This document shows, in pieces, positions 20,848 to 25,300 of a stretch of DNA of 25,300 bases. Position numbers and translations under genes: made by a program. Source of the stretch: a virus; IMG/VR virus record IMGVR_UViG_3300006802_000508, positions 1 to 25,300 of that record; one strand, 5' to 3'. Position 1 is the stretch's first letter. Every line of letters starts with the position of its first letter. The notes below the pieces were generated by a model. The model was not told the DNA's origin. It saw nothing but the letters and a program-made list of their open reading frames with translations, and searched no databases.

Positions 20848-22697
20848 CGCTCACCGTCGGGGGCCACCCGAAAACGCATGGCACCCAAGCGCCACGAGGT
20901 GTTGACACCATCCCCGTCGATGCGATAATATGCGTGGCGCCCCCGTATACGCAGGTCGATCTTCTGTGTCTGCGCCGATACGGTGAAGGGCCCCTTCGTG
21001 ACTTCCTGCGCCGTCGGAGTGTTGGGGTACTTGAGGGTGTGCAGCGTAATTTCGACGTTGCCCGGCATCTCATCCCCATTCCTATCGGAGAAGTCGGGGA
21101 TGATCCTATCCATGTACATCAGTTCTTGGCCCGCGTCCAGATCGAAGAGATTGCTCTCGATGTAGGATGGGAGGGCCGCTCCGTCGGCATCGTTGCCATA
21201 CTCATGATAGTAGAGCTTGGTGGCACTGCCGGCATACTCGGCGGCAATGGGGTAGGTGGCGATGCCCTGGTCGATCCACGCCGTGCGCACCATGGTGCCG
21301 ATTGACCACAGATTCTGCATGTAGTCATAGATGACGTAGGAGTCCACTTCGCCCGAGGTGGTGGGGTAGAACCAGATGACCTCGTTGTAGGAGGTGTTGG
21401 AGCCGCAGACGATCTTGTCTAGCTGGGTGCGATCCAGGGCCTCGAAGACGTAGCGCAGCACGTCGCACTTCAGGGGTCGCGCCGCCGCACCATCATACAT
21501 CATGAAGCGCTCGTCGGCCATCCAGTAGGTGCGGCCCCCCACCTCCGTCATGGCATTCTGGCCCAGCACCCCGCAGTTGGTGCCGATGAGTTGGAACCCG
21601 AAGGTATACGGCGGGCCGACCTGCTGCATGCTGTAGAGGTTCTCGTCGGTCCAGATGAGGATTTGGCCCCGGGTGCGCCTTGCTGCCACGATCTTGGAGG
21701 CTCCCGAGAGGACCTTGTCGCCCGCCGTGTTGGTTGCCGAGGCCGTCCAATCGTTGATGTCCTCCTGCGAGCACCACCGGATGTAGAGTGGGTTCACTAC
21801 TGAGGTCAGGGCGTCGGGGCACCCGAAGGAGATGAGGTGCCTATCTTCGGGGCTCACCAGGATCTGCGTATTTTGGGAGGGGGTGGCGGTAACCTGGTAG
21901 GCTCGCTTGGCGGTACCCTGCGAGGAATCCCAATAGTAGATGCCGTTGTCGCGGGGGGATGCCACCAGGTCCTCACCCCAATTGTCCATGCTCCAGTAGC
22001 GCAGCGGGGCCACGAAGGCTGAAGAGGCGGGAGTACCCCAGCCCTGGCCGCCGCTCCACACGCCCGCGCCCCACCCGAAGCTGGCGGCATTGCTGCCAAA
22101 CCCGGAAGGATGGATGAAGAAGCCCGTGGCCACGCCGCCCGAGGAAGCAGATGTGGCGGCGGCAGTAACCCCCGTATTGATGGTGAAGCTGTTGGCATCC
22201 ACCACCGTGATGGAGAAGCCCCCCAGGGGTGCACTGACCGGGTAGATGTTGCCGCCCACCGTGGTGGCCACCGAGGTGAAGTAGAAGTAGTCGCCGGTGG
22301 AGTGGCCGTGGGCCGACACTGAAACCGTGATGGTGGTGGAGCCCGCCGAGGTGCTGATGATGTTGGAGGCGGAAACCGAAGTGTCGACGGGGGTGATATA
22401 GTAGTACTTGCCGCCGTCCCACACCATGAGGTGGGAGTTGGTGCCCACCGCGAGGTAGGTGGTGCCCGCCAGGTTGACCCACGTGAAGAGGGAGCGGCCC
22501 ACGCCGGGTACCGTGACGGTGTCCCCCACGCCGTTGATGTTCTGCCACCCACCAATTTTTTCGGGCTGGCCGTAGCGGAACCTTACCTTGTCGGAATCGT
22601 ACCAGCCGCCCTCGCCCGCGTAGCGGGTAAGCTCCCGGTTGACGCCGGGCCTGGCGGGTGCCGTGATGAGGCGAGGACTACGGGGTGCTTCCGCCAC
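20844..22697 (-). CDS. P22 gp10-like tail hub / packaged-DNA stabilisation protein, 617 aa
   Basis: The N terminus (NRELTRYAGEGGWYDSDKVR, then FRYGQPEKIGGWQN) and the repeated strands of type LFTWVNLAGTTYLAVGTNSH, LVASPRDNGIYYWDSSQG, GQILIWTDENLYSMQQVG and GRTYWMADERFMMYDG match the beta-propeller-like family of P22 gp10, which closes the portal and links it to the tail needle or fibres. It is longer than P22 gp10 (472 aa), partly because residues about 108-192 form an extra beta domain (VSVSAHGHSTGDYFYF...VVDANSFTINTG). The start is GTG 22697, inside the preceding gene, with GGAGAAG about five bases upstream. The protein sits at the portal-tail junction of the virion. Confidence 0.87.
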   Translation of the reverse strand: MAEAPRSPRLITAPARPGVNRELTRYAGEGGWYDSDKVRFRYGQPEKIGGWQNINGVGDTVTVPGVGRSLFTWVNLAGTTYLAVGTNSHLMVWDGGKYYYITPVDTSVSASNIISTSAGSTTITVSVSAHGHSTGDYFYFTSVATTVGGNIYPVSAPLGGFSITVVDANSFTINTGVTAAATSASSGGVATGFFIHPSGFGSNAASFGWGAGVWSGGQGWGTPASSAFVAPLRYWSMDNWGEDLVASPRDNGIYYWDSSQGTAKRAYQVTATPSQNTQILVSPEDRHLISFGCPDALTSVVNPLYIRWCSQEDINDWTASATNTAGDKVLSGASKIVAARRTRGQILIWTDENLYSMQQVGPPYTFGFQLIGTNCGVLGQNAMTEVGGRTYWMADERFMMYDGAAARPLKCDVLRYVFEALDRTQLDKIVCGSNTSYNEVIWFYPTTSGEVDSYVIYDYMQNLWSIGTMVRTAWIDQGIATYPIAAEYAGSATKLYYHEYGNDADGAALPSYIESNLFDLDAGQELMYMDRIIPDFSDRNGDEMPGNVEITLHTLKYPNTPTAQEVTKGPFTVSAQTQKIDLRIRGRHAYYRIDGDGVNTSWRLGAMRFRVAPDGER

Positions 22698-22860
22698 GCT
22701 TCTTCTCCAGATAGCCCTGCACCGTCTTGCTCTCGTAGATGCGCAGCGCAGTCCACGCTATGGTGAAGAGGGCGGCGACGGCGGGGAGGAGTCCCGCGAA
22801 GGTACCCACCACGGTGGCTACCGAGGCCGTATCCATGAGGTTCTTGGTGGTGTCATCCAT
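22678..22860 (-). CDS. Small holin-like membrane protein, 60 aa
   Basis: I choose ATG 22860, eight bases inside the previous gene; the longer frame lacks conservation. The product is MDDTTKNLMDTASVATVVGT followed by a long hydrophobic segment (FAGLLPAVAALFTIAWTALR), then IYESKTVQGYLEKK and a basic tail. The order 'TVVGT..LLPA.AALFTI.W.ALRIYE..TVQ' is typical of small phage proteins annotated as class II-type holins in T7-like genomes. With one long or two short membrane spans and a charged tail, it could be a second holin, an antiholin, or a virion membrane component. It is far from the endolysin but next to tail genes. Confidence in the gene is high, in the function moderate. Confidence 0.7.
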   Translation of the reverse strand: MDDTTKNLMDTASVATVVGTFAGLLPAVAALFTIAWTALRIYESKTVQGYLEKKRGGSTP

Positions 22861-23323
22861 GGAGGGACACCCACAGGAGGAGGCCAAGGAGGAAGCCCAC
22901 GCAGCACTCGGCCCTCTCGGTCCACTTGCCCCCGAGGGGCTTGTTGGCGGCATAGGCCACCATGAAGAGGATGCCGCCCAGCGAGTTGAGGAGGACCCAC
23001 GGGTTGTACCACGTGAGGGGGGCGATGCACAGGGCGGCCACCGCCACTCCCCACAACGCCAAGTAGAAGTGGTCGCGGCCCTTCTCCTCCAGGCCCATGC
23101 TCTTGTCGAAGTAGGGGAGGGTCATCGCCGCGAAGACGAAGGGCCACATCGCCGCCAGGTGCCAATTAAGGTAAGTGAGGGGAGCCACGATGAGGGCGCT
23201 GGTGACGATGCGAGTGATGCCCGTGCCCACATGGATGCCCACCATGCTGGTAAGCTGGTTGAGTGCACCGCCGCGCAGCCGCCAGCAGAGTCCGCACCAC
23301 AACGCATACAGGATAGGGATCAT
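22853..23323 (-). CDS. Polytopic membrane protein of unknown function, 156 aa
   Basis: Five or six hydrophobic segments are visible: IPILYALWCGLCW, IVTSALIVAPLTYLNWHL, AAMWPFVFAAMTLPYF, FYLALWGVAVAALCIAPLTW, LNSLGGILFMVAYAA and CCVGFLLGLLLWVSLHG. Between them are short charged loops (RLRGGALNQL, DKSMGLEEKGRDH, GGKWTERAE). The start is ATG 23323, overlapping the tail-fibre stop (ATGA) with GAGGG upstream. A start with W..RGG is familiar from membrane proteins of other phages without known role. Possible roles are superinfection exclusion or help to the adjacent holin-like protein; neither is shown by the sequence. Confidence 0.75.
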   Translation of the reverse strand: MIPILYALWCGLCWRLRGGALNQLTSMVGIHVGTGITRIVTSALIVAPLTYLNWHLAAMWPFVFAAMTLPYFDKSMGLEEKGRDHFYLALWGVAVAALCIAPLTWYNPWVLLNSLGGILFMVAYAANKPLGGKWTERAECCVGFLLGLLLWVSLHG

Positions 23324-25300
23324 CTTGCCCTCGTATACTTGAATGGAGTCTCGGCAAATGCAGCGAAAACGTAGGTGCCGCCGCTGGCGTTCTTCTCGGG
23401 GTCGGTATTGCGGAGCTTGAAGCCGTTTGCGAGGAAATCGACGTTCTGCACCGAGCTAACAGCCTCTGCGTCGGCAGAGTTTGGCTTAAGCCGCGCATCG
23501 ACCACGTTGAGCGGGTTGCGCGCGTCGTCTTGGATCGACCAGTTCTCCGCGCTGTCCGACCGCTTGATCATCACGAATGCGGGCCTAAAGCCGCACCACA
23601 CAAACGGACCGTCCGCGCTGGCATTGCCAGTATAGCTACTAAACTTGGAATATCCGTCAATCTCAGCCCACAGATACGCCACAAAAGAAAATGTATTTCC
23701 ATTTGTTTCGCTGTTAGTTCCAACACTAAAAACGCTGCTAGTTGGTGCGGTACTATTCCACATGGTAGAAGCAGCAGCAAAACCTGCTGTTGAGTTTAAA
23801 TACATATATCCACTTGCTGGCGAAGCATTTTGATTAACGTGATAGGAGGGCCAGCCGTTTCCTGTATCCAATCTTTTCACGGTCATAAACTTTGGAACCG
23901 CGCCCAAAGAATGTGAAATTGTTCGATTAGTTCCATTTCCGGTATAGGTAACAATATCAAATCCCGGCGTTATACCCTTTTTCCAAGCCCAGTCAACATA
24001 TGTAGCTGTGTTTGTATTAAGTTGAGCCAGAGAACCAACGGTGTAGCCGTTGCTATTGAAAGCCGTCAATCCTGTAGTTTCTGTTGTCTCTCCGGTTGTC
24101 GTATTGCTTTCAATTTGTTTTTGAACCCCGCGTACTGAGTCATAAAGCCCATGATCTGTCGCCGCGCTGCGGCTCTTGATCCACACGAGGTCAGGCTGGA
24201 AGCCCAGCGAAGACACGCTCGCCGTCGCGCCCGTGCCAGTACGCAACGTGGCGTCCATGTAGAGCGAGGGCTTCTTGATCGTCGGGACGGAGAGGTTCGC
24301 GGTGTTCAGCGCCTTGAAGCCGGTGGGCGGGGTGTAGCTGAAGGCGCGCTGGCCGAAGTTCCAAGTGCCAAGATCCGAGCTGTTATAGGCGCTGGACGCG
24401 AAGAACATCGCTTGTCCTGAAACCGAAACGCTGGAAAACATCTCGTTGGTTCCGCTCGCAGGATTTCCACTTGCAAACCAAGTGCCGTTTTTCCCGTACC
24501 AGAACTTTCCAGCGTCAGCATCGTAGGCAATCATGTGGACATCGGTTGGATCTAGCGTGTTGCCAGAAACATACAGAGTGGCCGTGCTGTTGTAGACCTT
24601 GTAGAGGCTGCCACCAGACTCGTAGATAGACCACGAAAGCACGTCGCCATTGCCGAGGAAGCTGGTCGTGATGCCCGCCGATCCGGTCATCAATCCAGCT
24701 TGAAGACGACTTGGGGCGCTTTCAGTATCAATCACAAACTCGGCGTACCACTTGCCGGTAGTCATGCCAATCGACGAGCGTATGCGCTCATAAGAGCCGC
24801 CGCTTGTGTTAGAAACCCTGAGACCACCGTTTGACGTGGACATGCTTGCGCCCTTGTCCGCCGTGTTCATCACCGCGTAGTTCAGCGTCGGCGTGTCGGT
24901 CATCTGGTCGAACGTCGTGCCGCTCGTCACCGAGATACCGCTGGTCGTGAAGTTGTTGCTGTTGCCGCTGGTGTCGTAGCCGATGGTCGTGGTGCTGGCA
25001 GCGTCCTTGAACTGAAGGAAGAAGCCGTTGGCCCCGAACGTGCCAGAATACGCTTTCGGCACCCACACGCCTGTGGTGGCATCGGTCTGGCCGAACGACG
25101 AGGGCGTCAGGGCTTGGCCGTCGATCATGTAAACGTTGGCGAGGTATCCGTCTAGATACCAGCCGTTCACCGTGTCTTGCATGATCCTGTATGCAGTAGA
25201 CGCGGCATTCAGATAGGTATTGGAGTTCAGCGATGGGTACGCTCCAGAATTGTACGTCATCGCGACGCCGTTCCAATACACCTTCACCCTGTCCGATGAC
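23320..25300 (-). CDS. Tail fibre / host-recognition protein with ConA-like, SPRY-like and DUF7483-like regions (partial at right edge)
   Basis: The frame is open past 25287: the apparent first codon there is GTG and upstream codons continue to base 25300, so the N terminus lies outside the window. The visible 655 residues begin with a ConA/LamG-like region (KVYWNGVAM..., NVYMIDGQALTPSSFGQTDA, TTGVWVPKAYSGTFGANGFF, DTSGNSNNF). Next comes a SPRY-like region (TGKWYAEFVIDTES..., GKFWYGKNGTWFASGNPASG). Last is a repeat-like region common in marine phage tail proteins (LGFQPDLVWIKSRSAATDHG, FDIVTYTGNGTNRTISHSLG, YSKFSSYTGNASADGPFVWC, FVMIKRSDSAENWSI). The last region seems to hold two related units. 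It probably binds host surface glycans. The 23640-24150 part is AT-richer than the rest. Confidence 0.85.
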   Translation of the reverse strand, partial: SSDRVKVYWNGVAMTYNSGAYPSLNSNTYLNAASTAYRIMQDTVNGWYLDGYLANVYMIDGQALTPSSFGQTDATTGVWVPKAYSGTFGANGFFLQFKDAASTTTIGYDTSGNSNNFTTSGISVTSGTTFDQMTDTPTLNYAVMNTADKGASMSTSNGGLRVSNTSGGSYERIRSSIGMTTGKWYAEFVIDTESAPSRLQAGLMTGSAGITTSFLGNGDVLSWSIYESGGSLYKVYNSTATLYVSGNTLDPTDVHMIAYDADAGKFWYGKNGTWFASGNPASGTNEMFSSVSVSGQAMFFASSAYNSSDLGTWNFGQRAFSYTPPTGFKALNTANLSVPTIKKPSLYMDATLRTGTGATASVSSLGFQPDLVWIKSRSAATDHGLYDSVRGVQKQIESNTTTGETTETTGLTAFNSNGYTVGSLAQLNTNTATYVDWAWKKGITPGFDIVTYTGNGTNRTISHSLGAVPKFMTVKRLDTGNGWPSYHVNQNASPASGYMYLNSTAGFAAASTMWNSTAPTSSVFSVGTNSETNGNTFSFVAYLWAEIDGYSKFSSYTGNASADGPFVWCGFRPAFVMIKRSDSAENWSIQDDARNPLNVVDARLKPNSADAEAVSSVQNVDFLANGFKLRNTDPEKNASGGTYVFAAFAETPFKYTRAR
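23640..24150. other. AT-richer segment within the tail-fibre gene
   Basis: Between about 23640 and 24150 the sequence becomes visibly richer in A and T (for example attgttcgattagttcc, caatttgtttttg) while the tail-fibre frame stays open. The segment encodes the middle of the C-terminal repeat-like region. Host-range genes often exchange such pieces. The limits are judged by eye. Confidence 0.55.

Noticed and set aside
1-25300. tRNA genes, CRISPR arrays, insertion sequences, integrase or attachment sites
   Set aside because: Looked for cloverleaf-like segments, spaced direct repeats, transposase motifs and recombinase motifs; none seen in the genes or in the short gaps.

Overview
The window is part of a tailed-phage (or prophage) genome. 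It looks like a podovirus infecting a GC-rich bacterium, probably a proteobacterium, but the host cannot be named from the sequence. The lineage call rests on a phage family A DNA polymerase, a P22 gp10-like tail hub/stabilisation protein, very large internal ejection proteins including a transglycosylase, the absence of an obvious tape-measure or contractile-tail gene, and a lysis cassette. Both ends are open: the polymerase gene is cut at the left edge and a tail fibre gene is cut at the right edge. I see no tRNA, rRNA, CRISPR array, integrase or insertion sequence. No gap between genes exceeds about 40 bases.

Layout. Positions 1-2387 are on the plus strand and form the end of a replication block: DNA polymerase A carrying a 294-residue intein inside motif B, a 62-aa small protein, a stand-alone TSCPD-domain protein, a PD-(D/E)XK nuclease and a 44-aa acidic protein. 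This block meets the minus-strand genes head-on at 2384-2387, where the two stop codons overlap.

Everything from 2384 to 25300 is one minus-strand array read right to left. It starts with the tail fibre (partial), a polytopic membrane protein, a 60-aa holin-like protein and the gp10-like tail hub. Virion and ejection genes follow: an 87-aa protein, a 318-aa protein, a GNAT acetyltransferase, a 317-aa protein, a transglycosylase, a 423-aa coiled-coil protein, a 1645-aa protein with an embedded HExxH metallopeptidase, and a 938-aa polyvalent-type protein. After the only real spacer (8611-8651, with a perfect GC palindrome) comes an accessory sugar module. It contains a GT8-like glycosyltransferase, a 723-aa glycosyltransferase-methyltransferase-DUF115 fusion and a calcineurin-like phosphoesterase. 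Three small basic proteins (one DUF6321-like), a 3-TM holin, a GH108 endolysin, an exported 82-aa protein and four very small proteins close the block.

Nearly all minus-strand genes overlap by 1-20 bases, with TGATG, ATGA or GTGA junctions, so translation is probably coupled throughout. The most distinctive items are the polymerase intein at the active site, the three-domain sugar/methyl-transfer fusion in a glycan-modification cluster, the metallopeptidase inside the giant ejection protein, and an AT-rich mosaic segment in that same gene. Three genes (43, 44 and 49 aa) were found by hand-translating the gaps.
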